Of a stretch of 64,000 nucleotides of DNA, positions 35,445 through 43,708 are shown piece after piece (within the stretch, counting starts at the first letter, position 1; the number at the start of each line of letters is the position of its first letter). The DNA is from Cohaesibacter sp. ES.047. Its GTDB lineage: Bacteria > Pseudomonadota > Alphaproteobacteria > Rhizobiales > Cohaesibacteraceae. The notes beneath the pieces are model-generated. The model saw only the letters and a list, made by a program, of their open reading frames with translations, had not been told where the DNA came from and did no database searches. A program made the translations under genes and the position numbers. The stretch is taken from NCBI RefSeq assembly GCF_900215505.1, contig NZ_LT907844.1, forward strand, positions 3,054,001 through 3,118,000, written 5' to 3'.

Positions 35445-36200
35445 ATGTCTGCCTGTGATCATGTCAAAGTGTCCATCAACGACGGCGTTCGCGTGATCCG
35501 AATGGATCGGCCCGAGAAGAAAAATGCCCTCACGATCCCCATGTATGATGCCATCGCTGAGGCTCTGACCAAGGCGAATGAAGATCCGGACACGCGCGCC
35601 TCGGTCCTGCTCGGCGTGCCGGGCGCTTTCAGCGCGGGCAACGACATTGGTGAATTCGCGAACATGGCGAGAGAAGGGGGCCTCGGCGAGTCGATCATTG
35701 CATTTCTGGATACGCTCGCTGAGGCCGAAAAGCCAATTGTTGCTGGCGTGGACGGGCTCGCCATCGGTGTGGGCGTCACAATGCTGTTCCACTGCGATTA
35801 TGTTGTGGCCTCGGACCGCGCGCTCTTCAAGACGCCCTTCACCGATCTTGCATTGGTGCCTGAAGCCGCAAGCTCTCTCCTTGCCCCGCGTATCATGGGG
35901 CATCCCAAAGCCTTTGAGCTATTGTGCATTGGCGAGGCGTTCGACGCTCAAAGCTTTGAAAAAGCGGGTGTGATCAATAAGGTTACGCATTCTGACGAGC
36001 TGGAGCCGGTCACCATGCAAGCGGCCAGCAGGATCGCGGCCAAACCGATTGGCGCCATGCGCATGGCGCGTGACCTGATGCGAAAGGCATCAGTGGAAGA
36101 CGTCAAACAGCGCATCAGAGACGAGGCACAAAGCTTTGCCCAACAGCTCCAGTCGGCCGAGGCGCAAGCGGCTTTCGCCGCGTTTTTCAATCGCAAATAG
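35445..36200 (+). CDS. enoyl-CoA hydratase/isomerase family protein
   Basis: A 251-residue crotonase-fold protein. Motifs: RVIRMDRPEKKNALTIPMYDAI, oxyanion-hole segments GAFSAGNDIGEFA and VAGVDGLAIGVGVTMLFHCDYVVAS, and TDLALVPEAASSLLAPRIMG. The PEAASS segment, with one Glu rather than the two of classical hydratases, leans towards the isomerase/PaaG-like group. It acts on an enoyl-CoA in fatty-acid or aromatic catabolism. AGAGGAAATC precedes the ATG. Confidence 0.85.
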   Translation: MSACDHVKVSINDGVRVIRMDRPEKKNALTIPMYDAIAEALTKANEDPDTRASVLLGVPGAFSAGNDIGEFANMAREGGLGESIIAFLDTLAEAEKPIVAGVDGLAIGVGVTMLFHCDYVVASDRALFKTPFTDLALVPEAASSLLAPRIMGHPKAFELLCIGEAFDAQSFEKAGVINKVTHSDELEPVTMQAASRIAAKPIGAMRMARDLMRKASVEDVKQRIRDEAQSFAQQLQSAEAQAAFAAFFNRK

Positions 36201-36212
36201 CAGAGCGTCGGG

Positions 36213-36473
36213 CTAGTCTTCGCGAGACCCGGTTTTCATATCGGATTTCGTTTCAGTCTCTGCCGGTCCGGTCTTTTCATTCTTGACCACCGGCAGGAAG
36301 AGCACGACAAGTATGCCCGCGCCACAGCTCACCACGCTGAGGACAAACCAGACAAATCCGGATCGTCCCTTGGCCTTCGCCGTGATGGCACCGATGACAC
36401 CTGCCAGGAACAACACCTGAACCACGATCATCTCATAGCTGCCGATCTGGAAGAGAGCGGGAAGATTTTGCAT
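36213..36473 (-). CDS. small two-helix membrane protein
   Basis: An 86-residue protein starting MQNLPALFQIGSYEMIVVQVLFLAG behind AAGGAG. It has two hydrophobic stretches (residues ~15-31 and 43-62) and a charged tail (KNEKTGPAETETKSDMKTGSRED). Not recognised. It is the last of three minus-strand genes after the aldo/keto reductase and the GDSL hydrolase. Confidence 0.6.
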   Translation of the reverse strand: MQNLPALFQIGSYEMIVVQVLFLAGVIGAITAKAKGRSGFVWFVLSVVSCGAGILVVLFLPVVKNEKTGPAETETKSDMKTGSRED

Positions 36474-36587
36474 TGCGGGCTCCTTGGCTGGCGGTGTGGG
36501 TGAATGGTCTTCACTTGGGACTTTGATCTGGGCTGATGTAGGCAACTTCACCGCACATGGCAACCATCAATAGGCCAAGAGCGAGTT

Positions 36588-37247
36588 TTATTTGACCCAC
36601 CCTTCGGACAGCGTCTTTTGCCAGCCGACCCAGTTGGCAACGGCATCAGCCACAGCCTGATAGCCAGCCCCGGTCGGATGGAGGCCATCGCCCTCGGCCA
36701 GAGCGCTGAGATAGTCGGCATTGTCGACCAGAGCCGTATAAAGATCGAAATAGGGGATCTGAAGGTCATCGCAGATGTCGCGATAGAGGAGGCTCCCGGT
36801 CTCGATATCCTCGTTGCGGAACTCGAACATCATCTGATTGGCCGGATGCAGGCGAACGCGTGCTTCATCAACAGGCGCAGGCCCAACCACCATCACGGGG
36901 GCGAGATCTGTCAGGTTGTCGATGAGCATACGAAAATTGCGATCAAGGGCACGGTAGGGCGTCCGCATTTTGCCGCGATAATCGCCATCGATGAAACGTG
37001 AAAGATCATTGGCACCGGTGCCCAGCACGATCAACGGACCCATCGTCCCCTGGAGCCGGGGCTCGCACTCTGCTCGTGCCCGCTTGCGGATCTGGCCAAG
37101 TGTCTGACCGCGAATGCCCAGATTGTACAAAACGAAGGCGTTTAGCGTGTCACGATGCGATCGCCACAGTCGCCCCGGCCAGCCAAGACCGGCCTCGTCA
37201 CCCATGCCTTCGACGGTGGATGCTCCGATAAAGCAAATTTGCCGCAT
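36588..37247 (-). CDS. SGNH/GDSL-type hydrolase
   Basis: A 219-residue protein without signal peptide. SGNH blocks: CFIGASTVEG (Ser10), YNLGIRGQT (Gly), VLGTGANDLS (Asn), and DGLHPTGAGYQAVADA (Asp/His). Members are esterases, lipases or acyl transferases; substrate unknown. It lies 46 bp downstream of the aldo/keto reductase gene on the same strand and is probably cotranscribed with it. Confidence 0.85.
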   Translation of the reverse strand: MRQICFIGASTVEGMGDEAGLGWPGRLWRSHRDTLNAFVLYNLGIRGQTLGQIRKRARAECEPRLQGTMGPLIVLGTGANDLSRFIDGDYRGKMRTPYRALDRNFRMLIDNLTDLAPVMVVGPAPVDEARVRLHPANQMMFEFRNEDIETGSLLYRDICDDLQIPYFDLYTALVDNADYLSALAEGDGLHPTGAGYQAVADAVANWVGWQKTLSEGWVK

Positions 37248-37293
37248 AGTCTTTTTCTATCGCCTCAATGGATCCTGACTGTTCGGTGTCACC

Positions 37294-38277
37294 TCAAGAG
37301 TGACCGACAACCGGATGCGGTACGTAAGGGGCCTCGAGCTTGGCGACTTCTTCATCTGTCAGTTCGATGTCGAGCGCAGCCACTGCGTCATCAAGATGAT
37401 GCAACTTTGTGGCCCCGATGATCGGTGCCGAGATTACGGATTTGCGAAGCACCCACGCCAGTGCGATCTGAGCCATTGGAACACCCCGTGCTTCGGCCAC
37501 ATCTGCCACGGCGTCGACCACAAGCCGGTCCGCCTTTTCCATATCGGCAAACAGGCTGCGGCGGAGTGGATCGGTCTCGGTTCTTGGCGTGCTCTCAGCA
37601 TCCCAGCGCCGGGTCAAACGACCGCGTGCCATCGGGCTCCAGGGAATGACACCGATTCCCTCAGCCTCACAAAGCGGCAGCATCTCGCGTTCTTCCTCGC
37701 GATAAATGAGATTGACGAAATTCTGCATTGAGACAAATCGGCTCCAGCCATTGGCTTTGGACGTCGCCAGCATGGTGGCAAACTGCCAGGCAAACATGGA
37801 TGAGGCGCCGATGTAGCGCGCCTTGCCCGCCTTGACGACATCATTGAGCGCTTCCAGCGTCTCTTCGATTGGCGTTTCATAATCAAAGCGGTGAATCTGA
37901 TAGAGGTCGACATAATCGGTTTGCAGACGCCTTAAGGAGTTGTCGATCTCCTGCATGATGGCCTTGCGGGAAAGCCCTGCGCCGTTGGGTCCTTCATGCA
38001 TCCGATTGAACACCTTGGTGGCAATCACCACTTCTTCGCGCCGGGCAAAATCCTTGAGGGCCCGACCAACGATGTCTTCTGACGAGCCATCCGAGTACAT
38101 ATTGGCCGTATCGAAGAAATTGATTCCCATCTCCAGTGCCTTGCGGATGTAGGGCCGGCTGTCTTCCTCGTTGAGCGACCAGGGATGTGAGCCAGCGCCC
38201 GGTGTTCCGTAGGACATGCAGCCCAGACACAGGCGGGAGATATCGAGGCCAGTGTGGCCGAGCTTTGCATATTGCAT
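37294..38277 (-). CDS. aldo/keto reductase (YajO-like)
   Basis: A 327-residue NADPH-dependent TIM-barrel oxidoreductase. Motifs: YAKLGHTGLDISRLCLGCMSYG, FFDTANMYSDGSSEDIVGRAL (catalytic Asp and Tyr), VVIATKVFN (Lys), DYVDLYQIHRFD (His) and IGASSMFAWQFA. The C-terminus SAPIIGATKLHHLDDAVAALDIELTDEEV is typical. It reduces aldehydes or ketones; the true substrate is unknown. Confidence 0.9.
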   Translation of the reverse strand: MQYAKLGHTGLDISRLCLGCMSYGTPGAGSHPWSLNEEDSRPYIRKALEMGINFFDTANMYSDGSSEDIVGRALKDFARREEVVIATKVFNRMHEGPNGAGLSRKAIMQEIDNSLRRLQTDYVDLYQIHRFDYETPIEETLEALNDVVKAGKARYIGASSMFAWQFATMLATSKANGWSRFVSMQNFVNLIYREEEREMLPLCEAEGIGVIPWSPMARGRLTRRWDAESTPRTETDPLRRSLFADMEKADRLVVDAVADVAEARGVPMAQIALAWVLRKSVISAPIIGATKLHHLDDAVAALDIELTDEEVAKLEAPYVPHPVVGHS

Positions 38278-38427
38278 GATAAGTGTCTTTCGTGGAAGTT
38301 GCGTCTTGGCGGGACCGGGATCAACTGAGGCCGGTCCACTTGCATTGGCCGAGATGAGAATGCCATTTTAGCGGAAATTGGCAAAATAAAAAGCCGAACC
38401 TTACAACGATGCGGCGAAGGAAAAGAG

Positions 38428-38859
38428 ATGATGAACGGCACTGATACCAAGGGCTCCCCTAGCGATGCTTCGTGTCCTTGCGGCAGCGGCAAGCCACTTA
38501 CCCACTGCTGCGGACCCTATCTCGACGGCAAAGAGCTGCCCGCACGCGCTGAAAGCCTCATGCGGTCTCGCTACACAGCTTTTGTGCATGAGAATATCGA
38601 CTATCTGTATCAGACACTCTGGCCGAAATACCAACCCGGGTTCGATCACTTCGCCACGGCGCGATGGGCCGCTGAAAATCACTGGGTTGGACTGGACATT
38701 CTTGATGTGAGGGAAGGGGAGGCGACAGACCGTCGCGGCATGGTCTTGTTCGAGGCCCGATATCTGGCCGGTGGAAGCCTTCATACTCATCGCGAATTGA
38801 GTCTTTTTCGCAAATCCAAAGGCCGCTGGTACTATTGCGAAGCTCTGCCCGAAAGCTGA
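38428..38859 (+). CDS. YchJ-family protein with SEC-C zinc motif
   Basis: A 143-residue protein with the zinc-binding SEC-C motif at the N-terminus (Cys16, Cys18, Cys27, Cys28 in SCPCGSGKPLTHCCGP). The conserved YchJ body follows: ARAESLMRSRYTAFVHENIDYLYQTLWP, WVGLDILDV, VLFEARYL and RKSKGRWYYCE. GAAGGAAAAGAG precedes two adjacent ATGs. The family fold is NTF2-like; the role is not established. Confidence 0.9.
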   Translation: MMNGTDTKGSPSDASCPCGSGKPLTHCCGPYLDGKELPARAESLMRSRYTAFVHENIDYLYQTLWPKYQPGFDHFATARWAAENHWVGLDILDVREGEATDRRGMVLFEARYLAGGSLHTHRELSLFRKSKGRWYYCEALPES

Positions 38860-39195
38860 GGCGGTGGGGCAGTCTTGGTGTCATTGCTGACTTTTGGCGC
38901 TTCTAAATGGCCGAATGGGGGACAATAACCCTCGTAAAAACCCATAGACCGCCCCATGTCGGCAAAAATCGACATATTTCTGGGGATTGCGTCAGAGGCC
39001 ACTGCCCAAGTCGTAGTTGTCATGAAAAAGTTGTTGAGGTTCGATAACGTTCCTGCACGTCAGAGCCTCCCCGGCAAACGGCTCTGCAAGTGTCTCCCGA
39101 AAGGGTCCATCTGTCTGCGAAAAAGCAGCGGAGGATCCTGCGCCATCGATAAGTGGCGCAAGGAAGTATTCAATCGTTTGGAGGTTTCAAATAGT
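38860..39195. other. intergenic region ahead of the second 5'-nucleotidase
   Basis: 336 bp. A frame open from 38956 leads into the nucleotidase, but the signal peptide and GGAGG (39179-39184) place the start at 39196, so this is treated as leader. No regulatory motif was recognised. Confidence 0.45.
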
Positions 39196-40803
39196 ATGAA
39201 AAAATATCTCACCGGTGTTGCTGCCATGGCGCTGACTGCTGGCTTTGCTGGCTCGGCGCATGCGGATTATTCTCTCAACATTCTGCATATCAACGATCTG
39301 CATTCCCGCATTGAATCCATCAACAAATATGATTCCACCTGTGACGACGAGAGCGAAGCAGAAGGCAAGTGCTTTGGTGGCGTCGCCCGCGTCAAGACCA
39401 TGATCAATCAGCGCCGAGGCGAACTCTCCGATGCCGGCAAGAATTTTCTCGTCATCGATGCCGGCGACCAGTTCCAGGGTTCACTCTTCTATTCCACCTA
39501 CAAGGGCGACGCCGCCGTTGAATTCATGAACGGCATCGGCTTTGACGTCATGGCCGTCGGCAACCACGAATTCGATGATGGACCGGAAACACTGTCCGCT
39601 TTTGTCGACAAGGCCGAATTCCCCATCATCTCCGGCAACATTGATGTCTCCAGTGAGCCAGCCCTTAAAGGCAAGATCAAGGGCTACATCATCAAGGAAG
39701 TTGGCGGTGAGAAAATCGGTCTCGTCTCCACACTGGCTGAAGACACCGTTGAAACCTCGTCCCCCGGAGACAAAGTCATTTTCTCCTCCTCCGAGGACTA
39801 TCTGAAGCAGGCGGTCATGGAACTGACCGAGCAGGGCGTGAACAAGATCATCGCGGTCACCCACGAAGGTCTGCCCAAGGATATGGATCTGGCATCCAAA
39901 GTGTCTGGCATCGACATCATCGTCGGTGGTCACTCCCACACGCTTCTGTCCAACACCGACGACAAGGCAGCAGGCCCCTATCCGGTGATGGTCAAGAACC
40001 CTGATGGCAAAGATGTGCCAATCGTTCAGGCCTACGCCTATTCCAAATATGTCGGCGATGTTGTCGTCACATGGGACGATGACGGCGAAGTCATCTCCGC
40101 CAAGGGCGATCCGATCATTCTTGATAAGTCTGTCACCCCTGACGAAGGCTTCTTGGCTCGCGTCAACGAACTGGGCGCTCCGATCGAAGAGCTGAAGGTC
40201 AAGGTCATCGGCTCTGTTGCTGATGAGATCGACGGCAGCCGCGACAATTGCCGCGTCAAACTCTGTGAAATGGGTGTCCTCGTCTCTGACGCCATGCTTG
40301 ATCGCGTGAAGGATCAGGGCATTTCCATCGCCATTCAGAACGGGGGCGGTCTGCGTGCCTCCATCGATGCTGGCGAAGTCACTATGGGTGAAGTTTTGAC
40401 GGTCCTGCCGTTCCAAAACACAATCGCCACCTTCCAGCTCAAGGGCGCCGATGTGATCGCTGCTCTGGAAAATGGCCTCTCGCAGGTCGAAGAGGTCGCA
40501 GGTCGCTTCCCGCAAGTTGCCGGTCTCAAATACACTTGGACCAAATCCAAGCCTGCTGGTGAGCGCGTGATCTCGGCTGAAGTCATGCAGGATGGCAAGT
40601 GGGTTCCGCTGGATCCCGAAGCCACCTACGGCGTTGCATCCAACAACTACATGCGCTCTGGCGGTGACGGCTACAAGGTCTTCGCAACCAACGGCATGAA
40701 CGCCTATGACTACGGTCCGAACCTCGAGAATGTCGTTGCCGATTACATCTCGGCCCATCCGGACTACACGCCCGAACTCGACGATCGCATTACCGAAGAA
40801 TAA
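39196..40803 (+). CDS. periplasmic 5'-nucleotidase, Sec-exported
   Basis: A 535-residue protein with a Sec signal peptide (MKKYLTGVAAMALTAGFAGSAHA). Metallophosphatase motifs: NILHINDLHSRI, VIDAGDQFQGS, VGNHEFDDGPETL, VTHEGL and VGGHSHTLL. The C-terminal nucleotidase domain holds IQNGGGLRASIDAGEVTMGEVLTVLPFQNT and NNYMRSGGDGY, the nucleotide-binding region. Expected to dephosphorylate extracellular nucleotides for phosphate and nucleoside scavenging. Compared with the Tat-type relative at 3000-5021 it is shorter and closer to canonical UshA/YfkN-type enzymes. Coding bases show a strong preference for C-ending codons, suggesting high expression. Confidence 0.92.
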   Translation: MKKYLTGVAAMALTAGFAGSAHADYSLNILHINDLHSRIESINKYDSTCDDESEAEGKCFGGVARVKTMINQRRGELSDAGKNFLVIDAGDQFQGSLFYSTYKGDAAVEFMNGIGFDVMAVGNHEFDDGPETLSAFVDKAEFPIISGNIDVSSEPALKGKIKGYIIKEVGGEKIGLVSTLAEDTVETSSPGDKVIFSSSEDYLKQAVMELTEQGVNKIIAVTHEGLPKDMDLASKVSGIDIIVGGHSHTLLSNTDDKAAGPYPVMVKNPDGKDVPIVQAYAYSKYVGDVVVTWDDDGEVISAKGDPIILDKSVTPDEGFLARVNELGAPIEELKVKVIGSVADEIDGSRDNCRVKLCEMGVLVSDAMLDRVKDQGISIAIQNGGGLRASIDAGEVTMGEVLTVLPFQNTIATFQLKGADVIAALENGLSQVEEVAGRFPQVAGLKYTWTKSKPAGERVISAEVMQDGKWVPLDPEATYGVASNNYMRSGGDGYKVFATNGMNAYDYGPNLENVVADYISAHPDYTPELDDRITEE

Positions 40804-40831
40804 TTCGGCTTATGCGATTGGATCATGATCT

Positions 40832-40860
40832 CCCGGCGGCAGCTTTGTCGCCGGGTTTTT
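40832..40860 (+). terminator. terminator of the second 5'-nucleotidase gene
   Basis: Stem CCCGGCG (40832-40838) / CGCCGGG (40849-40855) followed by TTTTT, 28 bp after the stop codon. Confidence 0.85.
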
Positions 40861-41038
40861 ATTGCCGAGGCTTTGTAATGATCGTCACCGAGACCGATCA
40901 AAGAGGGTAACGCGCACTCACCTATCGCTTGGGTTTTACCCAGAGTGAAGCGCCAACCGGGGTCAGGGCAATGTCGCTGCTGAAACACACACGAAAAGTG
41001 GAAACTTTTGATATTTGGTGAGAAATCGTCAGCCATTG

Positions 41039-41067
41039 TTGCATTTGCGTGACGTTCGGAGTATGCA
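41039..41067 (+). promoter_or_regulatory. putative tRNA-Pro promoter
   Basis: TTGCAT (41039-41044), 17-bp spacer, TATGCA (41062-41067). The predicted start is about 9 bp before the mature tRNA 5' end. Confidence 0.45.
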
Positions 41068-41082
41068 CATCTCGAACAGCGT

Positions 41083-41159
41083 CGGAGTGTAGCTCAGCCT
41101 GGTAGAGCACTGCCTTCGGGAGGCAGGGGCCGGAGGTTCGAATCCTCTCACTCCGACCA
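41083..41159 (+). tRNA. tRNA-Pro, anticodon CGG
   Basis: A 77-nt cloverleaf. Acceptor stem CGGAGTG (41083-41089) pairs with CACTCCG (41149-41155), followed by discriminator A and an encoded CCA. The D arm is TAGCTCAGCCTGGTAGAGCA. The anticodon arm is TGCCT-TCGGGA-GGCA with anticodon CGG. The T arm carries GGTTCGAATCC. It reads CCG proline codons. Confidence 0.97.
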
Positions 41160-41185
41160 ACCTTTTCAAAAGGTTAGGTCTTTCC
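41159..41185 (+). terminator. hairpin directly after tRNA-Pro
   Basis: AACCTTT (41159-41165) / AAAGGTT (41169-41175), loop TCA, followed by AGGTCTTTCCC. A plausible terminator, though the T-tract is weak. Confidence 0.45.
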
Positions 41186-41511
41186 CGTCTCGGTGAAAAG
41201 ACAAACGCTTCCCCCAAAAAATCTTGTGTCGAATGCCTAACGACCAGTAATCGCTTGAGACATGTCTTGAGTGGTTCGCAGTCCCAACCGGTCTTTGCTT
41301 TCCTATTAAAAATCCGCAACCTCGCCATCATGCTTGCGCTGGGTCTCATCGTGGAAAGCCATCATTGAGATGGCACGAAGCCGGGCGATGGTCTAGACTT
41401 GCACACCATCGGATCACATGGCGCTTTGCATTCGTCAGTCCTCGTTTCTGAAGCACCCAGCGGGATGAACAGGAGAGGCGAAGAAGTGCTTTCCAACAAG
41501 GTGAAGACAAG
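41186..41511. other. intergenic region after tRNA-Pro
   Basis: About 325 bp. No integrase, attachment-site repeat of the tRNA 3' end or coding frame was seen. Confidence 0.4.
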
Positions 41512-42156
41512 ATGACAAGGGAAGTGGATCAAGTCGATGGTCTGGCAGATGCCATACTGCAGCGGTTCAATGGTGAGAGATTTATCGTTTGTTTGGCTGG
41601 GGCCCCGGGATCGGGCAAGTCGACATTCGCTGAGAAGCTGGTCGAAAAACTGAATGTCGGGCATGCCGAACAGGCAACGCTTCTGCCAATGGACGGCTAT
41701 CACTATGACGATATCGTGCTTGACGATATGGGCAGGAAAGCGCGAAAGGGTGCCAGCGACACGTTCGATGTGGGCGGGCTTGATTCGATCCTCCATCGCC
41801 TTCGCGGGGGACGCGAAGACAGGATCGCCGCTCCCATCTTTGACCGGTCCATAGAAATCGCCCGTGCAGGTGCCCGTCTGATCCCTCTATCCACCAGATT
41901 GATCGTTGTTGAGGGCAACTACTTGCTGCTGGATGACGAGCCGTGGATCCGTTTACGGCAGCATTTCGATGTTTCAGTCTTTATTGATGTGCCCGAAGAC
42001 ATCCTGCGGGAGCGGCTCATGCGGCGCTGGCTGGAGCTGAACTTCTCCCAAGAAGCTGCCCGGAAAAAGGTCGAGGAAAATGACCTTTTAAACGCCCGTA
42101 TGGTGATCTCGAACAGCAGCAATCCAGACATTCGCATTGATGGAACGAGACCCTAG
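41512..42156 (+). CDS. P-loop nucleoside/sugar kinase-like protein (FrcK/YggC-type)
   Basis: A 214-residue protein with a Walker A motif at residues 30-38 (GAPGSGKST). The segment LLPMDGYHYDDIVLDDMGRKARKGASDTFDVGGL resembles the substrate loop of the uridine kinase/pantothenate kinase group, followed by APIFDRSIEIARAGARLIP and VVEGNYLLLDDEPW, and the lid region RLMRRWLELNFSQEAARKKVEENDLLNARMV. In rhizobia a close relative (FrcK) accompanies fructose ABC genes; here no transporter is adjacent. It probably phosphorylates a nucleoside or sugar. Confidence 0.82.
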   Translation: MTREVDQVDGLADAILQRFNGERFIVCLAGAPGSGKSTFAEKLVEKLNVGHAEQATLLPMDGYHYDDIVLDDMGRKARKGASDTFDVGGLDSILHRLRGGREDRIAAPIFDRSIEIARAGARLIPLSTRLIVVEGNYLLLDDEPWIRLRQHFDVSVFIDVPEDILRERLMRRWLELNFSQEAARKKVEENDLLNARMVISNSSNPDIRIDGTRP

Positions 42157-42625
42157 CGAAGGGCGAAAGCCTCTCGACACGCAATGCGTCTCTTCTTTTG
42201 GCTTGTGTCTTGGTTCAGGTTCGATGTTGTCCACTTACCTTTGTTATGACAGGGGTGACTGACCTTCGGCGCGTGTAGGAACCGCGAAGCTGGCGCTGGC
42301 GCGCGTGGTCGCAAAGGCCTTGACGCTGAGGCAAGGCGGCAATGTCGCACCCCCTGTTATCCTTTTGGGACGTCGCTTCGCTCCATTCGTGCTCAAGCTT
42401 CTGGGACAAAAGACGATGCCGAGATTGTGCAGATGAACGTGGAACAATGTTTGGTGGTCGTGTATTACTTCAACTGAAGCTGCTGTTGGCATCATGCATA
42501 TGGATGCCAAACCCCAACGACCTCATCTCTTCGGATATGGCCCGCACATCTGCGGACATGGCGAGGAGATTTTCTCAATTGATGATCCGCGGCACAGTCC
42601 CGGGCGGAAGCGAGGAAATAAACGC
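42157..42625. other. intergenic region ahead of the RND efflux genes
   Basis: 469 bp with no supported gene. A frame open from 42494 runs into the adaptor gene, but the signal segment and GAGGA (42612-42616) favour a start at 42626. No TetR-type regulator gene is adjacent. Confidence 0.45.
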
Positions 42626-43705
42626 ATGAAGCCGCACATCCTGACGAAGCGCAGAGCCACTCTCCTCATTGCAGGGCCGATCGTTGCCAGCCTGCTTGCT
42701 TGCCAGTACGCGTGGGCCCAGACCGGGAAACGTCCCGTCAAACTCATGAAACTCGAGCCTCAGAAAGAGAGGGTGGAGCGCCGCTTTTTCGGCCAGATAC
42801 GTGCGCGAGAAACCGTTGATCTGGCGTTTCAGGTGGGCGGGCAGATCGTCGAGTTCCCCGTCAAGGAAGGCTCCCAATTGGAAAAGGGGGAATTGGTTGC
42901 CCGTCTGGATACCGAAACCTTCGAGCGTGCTCTGCGGCAGGCCAAACTCAATCTGAAAAAGACGGAACGAGAATTGAAGCGCTACAAAAAGCTTCAGGGC
43001 AGCAGCATCTCGCGGACGCAGGTTGAAGATGCCCGCACGGCCTTTGAACTGGCAGAAATCGAGGTCGAGCAAGCTGAACGCCAACTGGAAGATGCGACAC
43101 TGCACGCGCCCTTCAATGCACTTGTGGCCCGTCGCGCAGTGCCCAATTTCACGACCGTTTCAGCGGGCACTGCCATTGTACGCCTGCAGGATATTTCGGA
43201 ATGGCGGGTGGATATCGACATTCCCGAAATACTTGCCCAACGCTCAAATCGGGGCAACGTCGCGTTTCAGGCGCAGTTTCCTGAAGACAAACAAAGCTTC
43301 CCTCTTCAAATCCGCGAGTTTGAAACCGATGCCACCTCGATCACACAGACCTACAAGCTCACTTTGGCGTTGATCGACGCTCCCCAAAATCACACCATCC
43401 TGCCCGGCTCCTCCGTTTCGGTAAGGGTTGTGTCCGCCTCAGACAAGCCGGATCGGATCGTCCTGCCCAAGACCGCGCTCATCTATGACAGCGAAGGTGC
43501 CCCCGGTGTGATGCTCTATCACCCATCGAACGGGGATGAGGATAGCGGCACGGTCAGCCGCGAGCCGGTCGAGATTGAGACGGATGACAATGCTGCAATC
43601 GTGCTGAAAAAGGGGCCGCCAGAAGGGTCCGAAATCGTGTCCGCTGGTGCCTCACTGCTGGAGGAAGGCCAATCTGTTCGTCGCTTCACCGGGTTCGGAG
43701 AGTAA
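42626..43705 (+). CDS. RND efflux periplasmic adaptor (membrane-fusion protein)
   Basis: A 359-residue protein. The N-terminal signal (KRRATLLIAGPIVASLLACQYAWAQ) contains LLAC, so lipid attachment is possible. The lipoyl/barrel-sandwich halves are FGQIRARETVDLAFQVGGQIVEFPVKEGSQLEKGELVARLD and DATLHAPFNALVARRAVPNFTTVSAGTAI, flanking a coiled-coil hairpin (ALRQAKLNLKKTERELKRYKKLQG). Beta-barrel and membrane-proximal domains follow. It bridges the RND pump, encoded 3 bp downstream, to an outer-membrane channel not encoded here. Confidence 0.92.
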   Translation: MKPHILTKRRATLLIAGPIVASLLACQYAWAQTGKRPVKLMKLEPQKERVERRFFGQIRARETVDLAFQVGGQIVEFPVKEGSQLEKGELVARLDTETFERALRQAKLNLKKTERELKRYKKLQGSSISRTQVEDARTAFELAEIEVEQAERQLEDATLHAPFNALVARRAVPNFTTVSAGTAIVRLQDISEWRVDIDIPEILAQRSNRGNVAFQAQFPEDKQSFPLQIREFETDATSITQTYKLTLALIDAPQNHTILPGSSVSVRVVSASDKPDRIVLPKTALIYDSEGAPGVMLYHPSNGDEDSGTVSREPVEIETDDNAAIVLKKGPPEGSEIVSAGASLLEEGQSVRRFTGFGE

Positions 43706-43708
43706 GTC

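Noticed and set aside
39481-40758. 425-codon minus-strand open frame
   Set aside because: Antisense to the second 5'-nucleotidase; no ribosome-binding site or recognisable motif.
41083-41511. tRNA-Pro as integration site of a genomic island
   Set aside because: No integrase gene and no direct repeat of the tRNA 3' end were found downstream, and the neighbouring genes are ordinary.
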